Positions 1-7,729 of a DNA stretch of 10,278 nucleotides are shown here, one piece after another. Below the pieces are notes generated by a model that ran no database searches, was not told the DNA's origin, and saw nothing but the letters and a program-made list of their open reading frames with translations. The translations under genes and the position numbers were made by a program. The DNA is from Sulfurimonas sp. (GTDB lineage: Bacteria; Campylobacterota; Campylobacteria; Campylobacterales; Sulfurimonadaceae), in contig JAUSKV010000367.1 of NCBI GenBank assembly GCA_030646745.1, positions 1-10,278 on the forward strand. Reading direction: 5' to 3'. The number at the start of each line of letters is the position of its first letter. The stretch's first letter is position 1.

Positions 1-2
1 AT

Positions 3-1289
3 AGGGCTGCGATAGAGCTTGGCAAGGCAGGACTAAAGACGCTTTTGGTTGAGATAACAAAAGAAAAAATAGGCGGAGTCTGCCTCAATGAGGGGTGCAT
101 TCCGACTAAAAATTATCTTGAGAGTGTAAATTTTGTTTCAAGAGCTTCCTATTTTCAAGAGTGCGGTCTCATGTTGGAGTTTCAAGGGTTCAATCTTGAA
201 AAACTCAGAGATAAAACAACAGCACTCAAAAATGAGATTCGCACCGGCATTTTGTGGCTGCTTGAACAGTCAAAAGTAGAGTTGCTTTATGGGAGTGCCG
301 CTTTTGTAGATGCGCATACTCTTGAGGTTTCCGGAGAGAGTATTTCGTTTAAAAAGTGCATTATTGCGACCGGCTCAAAGAGTAGAGAGTTGCCGCAATT
401 GCCCTTTGATGGCAAACGAATTATCTCAAGCAGTGATTTATTTGAGCTTAAGCGTATGCCGAAATCTATAACAATTGTGGGAATAGGGGCGATTGGGTGC
501 GAGGCGGCAACATTCTTCAATGCTTTTGGAGTAGAAGTAACACTTATCGGGCGAAGTACGCAACTTTTGCCTCAGGAGGATGAGGATATTTCCAAAGCAC
601 TGCTGAGAGCATTTAAAAAGCGCAATATAAAAGTGATAACCTCTGCTGTGATTTCTAAGGCAGAGATATATGAGGAGGGTGTGAAACTATTTACGGAGGC
701 ACAAGAAGAGATAGAGTGTGAATTGGTGCTGAGTGTGACGGGACGTACTCCTTATACTCAAGGGCTTCATCTTGAAAATACCGGAGTTAAACAAGATGCA
801 GAGGGATTTATAGAAATTACTCCATCCTTTGTGAGCACAAACAACCATATCTACGCAGTCGGAGATTGCATCGCAACGCCCGCCTATGCCCACACAGCTT
901 ATGCAGAAGCTAAAATAGTCGCATACAATATTATAAATTCAGAAGATAAAAGTAACTTTAGTATCTCACCAAACGCTGTTTTTACAAATCCTGCAGTTGC
1001 AAGTTGCGGAATGAAAGAGAAGGATGCGAAAAAGAGCGAAGTTGAGGTTAAAAAAGCTTTTTTCAAGCAGAGTTCAAAGGCTAAAATTGAGGGCGATGAC
1101 TCAGGATTTGCGAAATTGATTGTTGATGTCAAAAGCGGTGTCATTTTGGGTGCTTCGATTGTCGGGGTAGGCGCTACCGAGATTATTCATGAACTGTTGC
1201 TGGCAATAGAAAAAAGAGTTACACTCAAAGAGTTAAGAGAGTTGATCCATATACACCCGACACTCTCTGAGATAGTAAGTTATCTCTAA
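3..1289 (+). CDS. Dihydrolipoyl dehydrogenase-like FAD/NAD(P) disulphide oxidoreductase (5' partial)
   Basis: A cytoplasmic flavoprotein of the pyridine nucleotide-disulphide oxidoreductase class I family. Members move electrons between a dithiol such as dihydrolipoamide and NAD(P)+ through FAD and a redox disulphide. The reading frame is open to the left edge: its first codons read RAAIELGKAG, the helix after the FAD-binding GxGxxG loop, so only about 10-15 residues are missing. The TTG at 45 is internal, not the start. The redox pair CLNEGC lies at nt 81-98, followed by IPTK. A second GxGxxG (GIGAIG) for NAD(P) lies at nt 480-497. The FAD-contacting IYAVGDC lies near nt 850. The C-terminal HPTLSE near nt 1254-1271 supplies the His-Glu base of the partner subunit. 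A Gly-Arg stands where NADH-specific lipoamide dehydrogenases usually carry a Glu (nt 549-554). No 2-oxoacid dehydrogenase subunit is visible, so the physiological partner is unknown; a mercuric- or glutathione-reductase-like role is less likely but possible. Confidence 0.88.
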   Translation, partial: RAAIELGKAGLKTLLVEITKEKIGGVCLNEGCIPTKNYLESVNFVSRASYFQECGLMLEFQGFNLEKLRDKTTALKNEIRTGILWLLEQSKVELLYGSAAFVDAHTLEVSGESISFKKCIIATGSKSRELPQLPFDGKRIISSSDLFELKRMPKSITIVGIGAIGCEAATFFNAFGVEVTLIGRSTQLLPQEDEDISKALLRAFKKRNIKVITSAVISKAEIYEEGVKLFTEAQEEIECELVLSVTGRTPYTQGLHLENTGVKQDAEGFIEITPSFVSTNNHIYAVGDCIATPAYAHTAYAEAKIVAYNIINSEDKSNFSISPNAVFTNPAVASCGMKEKDAKKSEVEVKKAFFKQSSKAKIEGDDSGFAKLIVDVKSGVILGASIVGVGATEIIHELLLAIEKRVTLKELRELIHIHPTLSEIVSYL

Positions 1290-1302
1290 TCTGAGGGCAT
1301 GT

Positions 1303-1317
1303 GAATAGGGTCTATTC
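1303..1317. terminator. Short hairpin between convergent genes
   Basis: A perfect 6-bp inverted repeat, GAATAG and CTATTC, with a GGT loop fills the 28-bp gap between two converging genes. It abuts the stop codon of the minus-strand gene. Placement suggests a two-way transcription stop, but there is no proper T-run on either side and the stem is AT-rich, so the call is weak. Confidence 0.3.
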
Positions 1318-4300
1318 TTAGGATGCGCTCATTAAGGATTCAAGTTTTTGAAGAATTTCATCACGCATCCGTTTGAGCTTCTCGATTCCATCCGATTTAT
1401 TCTCTTTTTCGGAGTGTAAAAGCTCCGTAGCGTACAGGTGCAACTCTGAATGAAGTCTATTGAGTGATTCAAAGTCGGGACTATTGCGTTGTTCCTTTGA
1501 CGCATCATGAAGAAGCCAACTGCCAAGATGGCAATGTGCCGAGCCAAGTTCCGGAAGGTTAGAACTCTTGTTCTGTAAAAATTCTTCAATAGAAAAAATC
1601 CAATTGCGATGCTCAACTGAGGCATGCAGTATGGCACGATTGCTTGCATTTATCAGTGTAGTTTCTCCCCATGAAGGAAATCCATTCCAAGACTCCATCC
1701 AGTTGATTATATCTTTTGCAGGCATTGCTTTTGCAATAGCATACCCTTGCGCTATATCACATCCTAACTGCAAAAGTACCTTTCCATGCTCCTCCGACTC
1801 AACACCCTCTGCAACCACATGACAGCCAAATGCGCGGGCGAGTCCTATGGATGCCTCTACGATGGAGAGGTTATCACATGAACTCAGTAAATCTATTACA
1901 AAACTTTTATCTATTTTGAGGGTATTCATTGGAAGCTTTTTTAAATAGTGTAAAGAAGCGTAGCCTGTTCCAAAATCATCAATTGCAATACTTACTCCAA
2001 GTTCTTGGCATTCATACAGTGTTTTTGATGTAACTTCAAAGTTGTCAAATGCCGCGGTTTCCAAGAGTTCGATTTCTACCGTATTTGGTTTTATAGCAGG
2101 GTGTTTTGCAAAAAGCTCTTTTAAATATGCAGAAAAGTTCGGCTGTTGCACCTCATACGAACTCACATTAACACTGAGCGTAATATCAAGACCATCTAAA
2201 TGTAAAGATTCTAATTGAGAAAAAGCATTCTCAAAAACCCATTGACCCAACTCTATCATAGAACTTGGCTCATGTTCTAGCAACGGTAGAAAACTGTCAG
2301 GGTAAAGAAGACCTTTTTGTGGATGATTCCAACGCAGAAGTGCTTCAAATCCTATAACCTTATTACTTTTCATGTCAACTTTGGGTTGATAATAAAGAAC
2401 TAACTGCTCTTTATTAATGGCTTCTTGCAGGCTTAATATTTGCTGTTGTCGCTCTTTGAGCTCTTGAGTGGCTTCTAAATCAAAAATTTTATATTGGTTT
2501 TTACCCAAAAGTTTAGCATGATACATCGCTTGGTCAGCCTGACGGAGAAGCGCTTCGTTTCCTATATCGTCTCTTTGAGGGTAGAAGCTGACTCCAACGC
2601 TTGCGGAGACATGCATGTCGTTTCCATTATATAAAATATTTGAAGAGAGGTCACTTAAGAGGCGTTGGAGCATAGGAGTGATTTCATTGCTATTTTTAAG
2701 GTCAGTCGCTACTATAACAAACTCATCGCCGCCCAATCGTGAAACAATGTCGCTTCCCCGAATTATTTGAGACATTCTCTGTGCTATGACGGACAACACT
2801 TCATCCCCCGCTTCATGCCCATATCTATCATTAATCTCTTTAAAGCCATCCAAGTCGATAAAGAGTAGGGCAAGATATTGATTGTTTCGTTTCACGCTAT
2901 GCATAGTATGTGTTAGTAGCTCTGAAAGAAGAAATCGGTTTGGAAGATTGGTTAAAGAGTCATGTTTGGCTGTGTAAGTAAGTTTTTCTTGAAACTCAAG
3001 CTGGTGCGATATATCAGTATTAAAACCGACAAATCGCATAGGTGTGCCATCTGCACTAAACTGAGCTTTGCCTCTCCCTAAAATTGAACGCCAAGAGCCA
3101 TCTTTCGCCCGTAACCGAAAATGGTTCTCATAAGTTCCCCCGCCTTTTTTATCTAAATATTCTTGAACAGTTTTTAAGGCTTGCTCTTTATCGTCGGGGT
3201 GTAATAATTTATGCCATGTTTGAATGTTTTGAGATAACTCACCCGGTGCATAGCCTAGCATTGTCTCATAGCGTTCACTCAACATGACATCATCCGTTTG
3301 CAAGTCCCAATCCCATAAGCCGTCTTGAGCGCCTTCAATTGCCAAAGCAAAGCGGTTTCGCTCCTCTTGAAGGGATATTTCTAGCTCTTTGCTTTTCTTA
3401 GTTTCTTGAAACAATCGTCTGTTCCAATAGAGAACAATAAGTATGAGAGAAAGCATAAATAAACCATATTTTAAAACTGTTTCACGCTCAATACCGTTGT
3501 TAATCTTAAAGCTAAACCAATTGTAAGTGATTTCTTTTTTTTTGCTCTGTGGAATTGCCTCAATCGCTTTATTGAGAATTGTAACAAGTTCAGGATGCTG
3601 TTTTGTAGCCGCTATGCTGTGATGACTTACATATTGCGTTTGCCCGGAAATACGCAATGAAAGCATACCTGAAGATCTGATAGAGTGGCTGACTAAACCT
3701 GCATCCCCCAAATAAGCATCTGCACCACCGTTCAAGACAGCCTTTAGTGCTTCATGAACATTTCCGACGACTAATTGGTTTATATCCGGATAATCTTGTG
3801 CGAGCAACTCCGAAATAAAATAACCCTCTTCTACGGCAATTTTCTTGCCTTTGAGCCGCTCAATAGTGTCGAGATACCCATGTTGCCCATTATCAACAAT
3901 AACAACCGGAGTAGAGATAAAAGGTTTGGTAAAATTTAAGAATTTTTCACGTTCCGGTGTTTGAACGGCATCGGAGATGATGTCAATTTCACCGAGTTTC
4001 GCCATTTCCAGAATTTGAGCCCAGGATTTATCTTTTACAATCTCAATTTTTACACCAAGATACTCCCCAACAAGAGCTATGTAATCTGCAGTTAATCCAA
4101 CATAATTACCGTGTGAATCAATCCACTCATAAGGCTGAAAATCCCTGTCAATTCCCATGATTAAAACAGGGTGGGACAGTAGCCATGCTCTTTCTTGTTC
4201 CGTAAGTGTTTGAGTAAAATCCTGATTTTTTATTATGGAATCAGCGCAGACAGAGGGTATATTTAAAAAAAATATTAAAAGTATTTGCAATATTATCTGG

Positions 4301-4320
4301 ACTGAAAAAGTTTTTTTCAT
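1318..4320 (-). CDS. Membrane GGDEF-EAL c-di-GMP enzyme with periplasmic SBP_bac_3 sensor, PAS and C-terminal CZB zinc domain
   Basis: A 1000-residue inner-membrane protein likely to make and/or break cyclic di-GMP in response to signals. In order: a signal peptide or membrane anchor (about 1-26); a family 3 solute-binding domain (about 40-270) with TPER at 121-124, whose Arg in related amino-acid binders holds the ligand carboxylate; a membrane helix (about 284-299); a PAS_3/PAC sensor (about 322-440); GGDEF (about 448-612); EAL (about 628-872); and a CZB domain (about 891-990). The GGDEF motif is intact at 530-534, with an RxxD inhibitory site at 521-524. The EAL domain keeps E659, N718, the DDFGTGY loop at 781-787, K802, E838 in AEGVE, and Q858. 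The CZB ligands are H904 (HRNW), C930 (CHLGSW), H957 and H961, with the C-to-H and H-to-H spacings of E. coli DgcZ. All motifs argue for a bifunctional enzyme. The ribosome binding site is weak, but the ATG precedes a good signal sequence. Confidence 0.93.
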   Translation of the reverse strand: MKKTFSVQIILQILLIFFLNIPSVCADSIIKNQDFTQTLTEQERAWLLSHPVLIMGIDRDFQPYEWIDSHGNYVGLTADYIALVGEYLGVKIEIVKDKSWAQILEMAKLGEIDIISDAVQTPEREKFLNFTKPFISTPVVIVDNGQHGYLDTIERLKGKKIAVEEGYFISELLAQDYPDINQLVVGNVHEALKAVLNGGADAYLGDAGLVSHSIRSSGMLSLRISGQTQYVSHHSIAATKQHPELVTILNKAIEAIPQSKKKEITYNWFSFKINNGIERETVLKYGLFMLSLILIVLYWNRRLFQETKKSKELEISLQEERNRFALAIEGAQDGLWDWDLQTDDVMLSERYETMLGYAPGELSQNIQTWHKLLHPDDKEQALKTVQEYLDKKGGGTYENHFRLRAKDGSWRSILGRGKAQFSADGTPMRFVGFNTDISHQLEFQEKLTYTAKHDSLTNLPNRFLLSELLTHTMHSVKRNNQYLALLFIDLDGFKEINDRYGHEAGDEVLSVIAQRMSQIIRGSDIVSRLGGDEFVIVATDLKNSNEITPMLQRLLSDLSSNILYNGNDMHVSASVGVSFYPQRDDIGNEALLRQADQAMYHAKLLGKNQYKIFDLEATQELKERQQQILSLQEAINKEQLVLYYQPKVDMKSNKVIGFEALLRWNHPQKGLLYPDSFLPLLEHEPSSMIELGQWVFENAFSQLESLHLDGLDITLSVNVSSYEVQQPNFSAYLKELFAKHPAIKPNTVEIELLETAAFDNFEVTSKTLYECQELGVSIAIDDFGTGYASLHYLKKLPMNTLKIDKSFVIDLLSSCDNLSIVEASIGLARAFGCHVVAEGVESEEHGKVLLQLGCDIAQGYAIAKAMPAKDIINWMESWNGFPSWGETTLINASNRAILHASVEHRNWIFSIEEFLQNKSSNLPELGSAHCHLGSWLLHDASKEQRNSPDFESLNRLHSELHLYATELLHSEKENKSDGIEKLKRMRDEILQKLESLMSAS

Positions 4321-4360
4321 AAATTTTTAAATTAAACCTTATTATTAAATAGAGCAGTAT

Positions 4361-4366
4361 CTTATA
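4361..4366 (-). promoter_or_regulatory. Possible -10 box for the c-di-GMP enzyme gene
   Basis: The 81-bp gap upstream of the GGDEF-EAL gene is very AT-rich and contains TATAAG on the minus strand, about 40 bases before the ATG. T-rich sequence lies upstream of it, the usual look of housekeeping promoters in Campylobacterota, where -35 boxes are poorly conserved. The preceding same-strand gene could instead be co-transcribed, because no strong terminator was seen between them. Confidence 0.3.
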
Positions 4367-4401
4367 ATAAAAATGTGACATATCCTACTTTTTGAGATAG
4401 G

Positions 4402-5226
4402 TTATCTGCAAAAGTCGCTAAAAAGTCCGTTTACTCCCATTTCAAAAAGCTCTTTTTGTCGCAGGGGGTTGTTTACGGTATAGACATTGACAAAAAAACC
4501 GGCGGCATGTAATTTTGTAACTCTCTCTTTGTCAACAAGCCCGTCATTGAGATGGTAGCCATCTGCTTTTAAGTTTTTTAAATAATTTATTAGTTCGTTT
4601 ATATCAGTATGGGGATGTCTTTTTGCAACCAGAGCTGCGGTTGCAATATTTTGTAGTTTTGCTTTACTTAGAGGGAGATATTCATGTCTAAAAGAGGTAA
4701 GCAGAACATGTTCTTGCACCTGCAAACTCTCTATCTCTTTTGTAATAATTGAGACAACCTCTTCATCGCTCAGAAATTCATGCGCATCTTTAATCTCTAC
4801 ATTTATAAACAGGTTATTCTCTTTTACAAATTTTAGCGTTTCGTGAAGTGTAAGGAGAGCTTCTTTTTTGTCCGCAATTTCAGCTAAATCTACTTTTCCC
4901 TCGGCTATTTGGTGAAAGGGGTCTTCTCTGTAAAACCAACTTCCGTAATCAAGCATGCAAAGCTCTTCATAACTGAAATCGCAAACTCTGTAAGGGGCGC
5001 GTGGCTTAAAACTTTCAATCTCACTCACATTTGTTGTTCTGAGAAGCGTCTCGTCATGCATAATTAGAGCAACTCTGTCACTGCTAAACTGCACATCCAC
5101 TTCCATAAAATCAGAGTGTCCAACTGCCATTTGTAGCGCTGAGAGTGTATTCTCAGGACGCAAAGCTCTCGCTCCGCGATGCGCTCCGATAAGACCTTTA
5201 CGGCTAAGTAGTTCTAAAATTTTCAT
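4402..5226 (-). CDS. Glycerophosphodiester phosphodiesterase (GDPD family)
   Basis: A 274-residue TIM-barrel enzyme that hydrolyses glycerophosphodiesters, the deacylated remains of phospholipids, to glycerol-3-phosphate and an alcohol. There is no signal peptide, so it should act in the cytoplasm like UgpQ rather than periplasmic GlpQ. The family's catalytic signature is complete: HRG at 16-18, PENT at 24-27, E42 and D44 in EVDVQ, HD at 57-58 followed by LLRTT, and E144/K146 in NVEIKD. The C-terminal barrel strands include VNVYTVN and a closing GLFSDF segment, as in cytoplasmic homologues. Length fits the family. The gene starts at ATG without a clear Shine-Dalgarno sequence. It is divergent from a permease gene 44 bp away and lies 81 bp upstream of the c-di-GMP gene on the same strand, with which it might share a transcript. 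The alcohol moiety preferred cannot be read from the sequence. Confidence 0.93.
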   Translation of the reverse strand: MKILELLSRKGLIGAHRGARALRPENTLSALQMAVGHSDFMEVDVQFSSDRVALIMHDETLLRTTNVSEIESFKPRAPYRVCDFSYEELCMLDYGSWFYREDPFHQIAEGKVDLAEIADKKEALLTLHETLKFVKENNLFINVEIKDAHEFLSDEEVVSIITKEIESLQVQEHVLLTSFRHEYLPLSKAKLQNIATAALVAKRHPHTDINELINYLKNLKADGYHLNDGLVDKERVTKLHAAGFFVNVYTVNNPLRQKELFEMGVNGLFSDFCR

Positions 5227-5270
5227 AATTTATTGTATCATATCTTCATTGATGAAACGGCGGTAAAAAG
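5227..5270. promoter_or_regulatory. Short divergent intergenic region with overlapping -10-like boxes
   Basis: Only 44 bp separate the divergent GDPD and permease genes, so both promoters must sit here or reach into the coding regions. TATCAT (5236-5241, +) and TATGAT (5237-5242, -) overlap and could serve as opposing -10 boxes; the minus-strand one would give an almost leaderless GDPD transcript. A 12-base palindrome with arms TTCAT and ATGAA (5245-5256) could be an operator. All of this is inferred from short motifs. Confidence 0.3.
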
Positions 5271-6539
5271 ATGGAGAATAAAAAGCAGATTTACTCTTGG
5301 GCGCTTTATGATTGGGCGGATTCTACCTATGCCACTACCGTTATGGCTGGTTTTTTCCCTCTTTTTTTCAAAACATACTACAGTGCAAATGTAGATGCAA
5401 CGGTAAGCACCGCACAACTGGGTTTTGCAAACTCTATTTCAAGTTTTATCGTTGTACTTTTGGCACCGCTTTTAGGCTCTATCGCCGATGCAGGTTCACT
5501 CAAAAAACGATTCCTGTTCCTCTTTGCCTATCTTGGAGTTTTAATGAGTGCTGCTTTGGCTCTGGTGGGCGAGGGTGCATGGCAGATGGCGGTTTTTGTT
5601 TATGTACTTGGAAATATCGGTTTTATGGGTTCAAACACCTTTTATGATGCGCTTCTCTCCTCCATTTCAGATGAAAAGAGTGTTGATTTTGTTTCAGGGC
5701 TTGGCTTTGCTCTTGGCTACCTCGGGGGCGGAATTTTGTTTGGTGTAAATGTTTGGATGCTTCAAAATCCATCGTTTTTTGGTCTGGAGAGTGAAGCTAT
5801 GGCGGTGAAAGCTTCGTTTGTCTCAGTTGCTCTCTGGTGGGCAATCTTCTCAACGCCTCTCTTTTTGTTTGTGGAGGAGAAGAGAGAGAAGGTAAACAGA
5901 GAGAGTTCGTTGCTGATGCAGGGCTATCTCAGACTCAAAAACACCTTTTCAAAAATAAAAGCACTCAAGGGATTACTCCTTTTTTTGGTGGCATACTGGC
6001 TCTACATCGACGGGGTTGACACCATAATCCGCATGGCAGTCGATTATGGAATGGCGTTAGGTTTTGATACGAACAGTCTGATTTTGTCACTTTTGCTAGT
6101 CCAATTTATAGGCTTTCCGGCAACGCTTCTCTTTGCAAAATTGGCGCAAAAATGGGATACTAAGAAGGCGATTTTCCTTGCAATTTTTATCTACATGTTT
6201 ATAATCTTATGGGCAACGAGAATGAGTGAGATACATGAGTTTTATATATTGGCAATAATGATAGCCTGCGTGCAAGGGGGTATTCAAGCACTCAGCCGCT
6301 CCTACTACTCAAAAATGATTCCGCAAGAGCACTCCGCAGAATTTTTTGGATTCTACAACTTTTTAGGCAAATTCGCCACCATTTTAGGACCGCTTCTGGT
6401 CGCAGTTGTAGCACTTTTTAGCCAAAACTCCAGAGTTGCAATCGCCTCCGTGGCAATATTTTTTTTAATCGGCGGAGTGTTGCTCTTTTTTGTGGATGAA
6501 AAAAAAGTGAAAGAGGATGTGAAAAAGGCTCTATTGTAA
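5271..6539 (+). CDS. MFS permease of the UMF1 / Atg22-like family
   Basis: A 422-residue inner-membrane transporter with about 12 predicted hydrophobic segments. It begins with the family hallmark YSWALYDWADSTYATTV (8-24), where the usual WALYDWANSAF-type sequence is expected. Further family features are the NTFYDALLSS stretch (122-131), LGFALGYLGGG (144-154), the intramembrane WLYIDGVDTIIRMAVDYG region (243-260), and QGGIQALSRSYYSKMIP (335-351) followed by EFFGFYNFLGKFA. The family is named for similarity to yeast Atg22, a vacuolar amino-acid effluxer. Bacterial substrates are generally unknown, so none is assigned. The basic loop at about 202-232 is the central cytoplasmic linker between the two six-helix halves. 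The ATG at 5271 is the first usable start; an ATG at 5252 in another frame stops at once. The 3' end overlaps the convergent acyltransferase gene by 9 bp. Confidence 0.9.
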   Translation: MENKKQIYSWALYDWADSTYATTVMAGFFPLFFKTYYSANVDATVSTAQLGFANSISSFIVVLLAPLLGSIADAGSLKKRFLFLFAYLGVLMSAALALVGEGAWQMAVFVYVLGNIGFMGSNTFYDALLSSISDEKSVDFVSGLGFALGYLGGGILFGVNVWMLQNPSFFGLESEAMAVKASFVSVALWWAIFSTPLFLFVEEKREKVNRESSLLMQGYLRLKNTFSKIKALKGLLLFLVAYWLYIDGVDTIIRMAVDYGMALGFDTNSLILSLLLVQFIGFPATLLFAKLAQKWDTKKAIFLAIFIYMFIILWATRMSEIHEFYILAIMIACVQGGIQALSRSYYSKMIPQEHSAEFFGFYNFLGKFATILGPLLVAVVALFSQNSRVAIASVAIFFLIGGVLLFFVDEKKVKEDVKKALL

Positions 6540-7718
6540 GAGAGGATTTCTCCCCATCTCTTTCTCAATCGCTTCTCTTGTCAGTTTTGTAATTGCATTA
6601 AAACTAAAATTTTCAGGGTAGATTGGCTCTAAAAAAGTGATTCTGATTTTTGCCGGTTTTGGAAAAAACTTTCCTGCTCTGAGCGCTTCAAAGCTTCCGT
6701 TTATTACTACCGGAGTAATGGGGAGATTGTATGTTCTGCTGAGCATGGCAAAAAATGGACTGAATTTCAGTAGATTTGCATCTCTTGTTCTTGCCCCCTC
6801 CGGAAAAATTACCAGATTGTTTCCCTCTTTTAAGACCAATGCACACCGTTTCATGGAGCGGATAAGATTATTGTCTGCATCTATAAGAAGCGTCTGTCCG
6901 TTATCTGAGATTGGGCGTAAAAATCTTGTTCCAAAAACCGCTTCATAGGCTAGAAAAAAGGTCTTTTTCAGTGTGGTGTAGGGGAGAGTTGCCTCCATCA
7001 AAAAGCCGTCAAGCATGCTTTGATGTGTGGGGGCGAAGATGCATGGAGAGGTTGGAATATTCTCTAGCCCTCGCACTTCGAGGCGGAAATAGAGCTTAAA
7101 AAATGGGAAGAGAAGAGTTTTGTAGAGAAACATAATAAAAGGGGAGGTGATAAGTTTTTCATCCATCTCTTCGCTGAGCATATTTATCCAATCCATTTTG
7201 GTCGGATTAAAATGTTTTTGATGTGCTTTTATATAACCGTATAAATCTTTCATAGTCATGATTTTTGAGAAAATTACTTCATCTATAAAAACGCCGAAAC
7301 TTTTTTCTATAAAGACAAAAAGCTCCACATACCCTAGCGAATCCAGCCCAAGGTCAAGCTCTAGGTGGGAAGAGGGCAAAATTTTACATCTGCACATGCC
7401 ATGTAAAAAAGATTTGAGTGTTTTGTAGAGTGCGTCGTCAGGCTCTTCTTCAGCTAATTGCGGTTCATTTTGCGACAGGGGAAGTTTGGAGATTGTGTAG
7501 CTTTTTATCTTCTCGTCTTCTTTGGCTTCCATGTTATAAAGCTCAACGCAATACCAACGAAGCCGACTCTCTATGTTTACGATATGGGCAGATTGGAGTG
7601 CTTCAAAGTTTGGGTAGAGCAGGGCATGAGGAAATCCATCTTTGATGATTACTTTAGCCTCTTTTACAAAGGGTGAGAGGGCTAAAAGCCGCTCCTCTTT
7701 TTTGTGCAAATTCATCAT
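6531..7718 (-). CDS. ACP-PlsC fusion acyltransferase with a remnant acyl-CoA/ACP ligase C-terminus at its N-terminus
   Basis: A 395-residue protein that probably transfers an acyl group, perhaps carried on its own ACP domain, to a glycerolipid acceptor at the membrane. Residues about 4-83 resemble the C-terminal subdomain of AMP-forming acyl ligases (SPFVKEAKVI, then ALLYPNFEAL, IVNIESRLRW, VELYN, KIKSYTI). The catalytic-lysine segment (usually LPRTxxGK) is replaced by LPLSQNEPQ, and no adenylation N-domain exists upstream. Residues about 93-168 are an acyl-carrier domain with the phosphopantetheine serine S127 in GLDSLGYVEL. Residues about 195-395 are PlsC/LPLAT, with HQSMLD (H232, D237; HX4D), FPEGARTR starting at 305, and PITPVVINGS. 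The frame is open up to an ATG at 7793, but that would overlap the cupin gene by 65 bp, so the ATG pair at 7718/7715, ten bases after the cupin stop, is preferred. No Shine-Dalgarno sequence precedes it, suggesting coupled translation. Confidence 0.85.
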   Translation of the reverse strand: MMNLHKKEERLLALSPFVKEAKVIIKDGFPHALLYPNFEALQSAHIVNIESRLRWYCVELYNMEAKEDEKIKSYTISKLPLSQNEPQLAEEEPDDALYKTLKSFLHGMCRCKILPSSHLELDLGLDSLGYVELFVFIEKSFGVFIDEVIFSKIMTMKDLYGYIKAHQKHFNPTKMDWINMLSEEMDEKLITSPFIMFLYKTLLFPFFKLYFRLEVRGLENIPTSPCIFAPTHQSMLDGFLMEATLPYTTLKKTFFLAYEAVFGTRFLRPISDNGQTLLIDADNNLIRSMKRCALVLKEGNNLVIFPEGARTRDANLLKFSPFFAMLSRTYNLPITPVVINGSFEALRAGKFFPKPAKIRITFLEPIYPENFSFNAITKLTREAIEKEMGRNPLLQ

Positions 7719-7729
7719 GCTTTTAGCAT
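7717..7729 (-). promoter_or_regulatory. Small hairpin across the cupin stop / acyltransferase start junction
   Basis: The 13 bases ATGCT-AAA-AGCAT (minus strand) form a perfect 5-bp inverted repeat. One arm overlaps the cupin stop codon and the other the first bases of the preferred acyltransferase ATG. It may couple the two translations or simply reflect a compact junction. Confidence 0.3.

Noticed and set aside
45..1289. TTG at 45 as the true start of the flavoprotein
   Set aside because: The frame is open upstream and encodes the conserved helix after the FAD-binding glycine loop, so the gene begins outside the window.
4384..4401. Possible terminator after the GDPD gene (CCTA...TAGG)
   Set aside because: Only a 4-bp perfect stem with a long loop and no following T-run on the minus strand.
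5312..5647. Alternative-frame open reading frame inside the permease gene
   Set aside because: It is rich in Cys, Arg and aromatic residues in an unstructured pattern and lies entirely within a well-supported membrane protein gene; a frame shadow.
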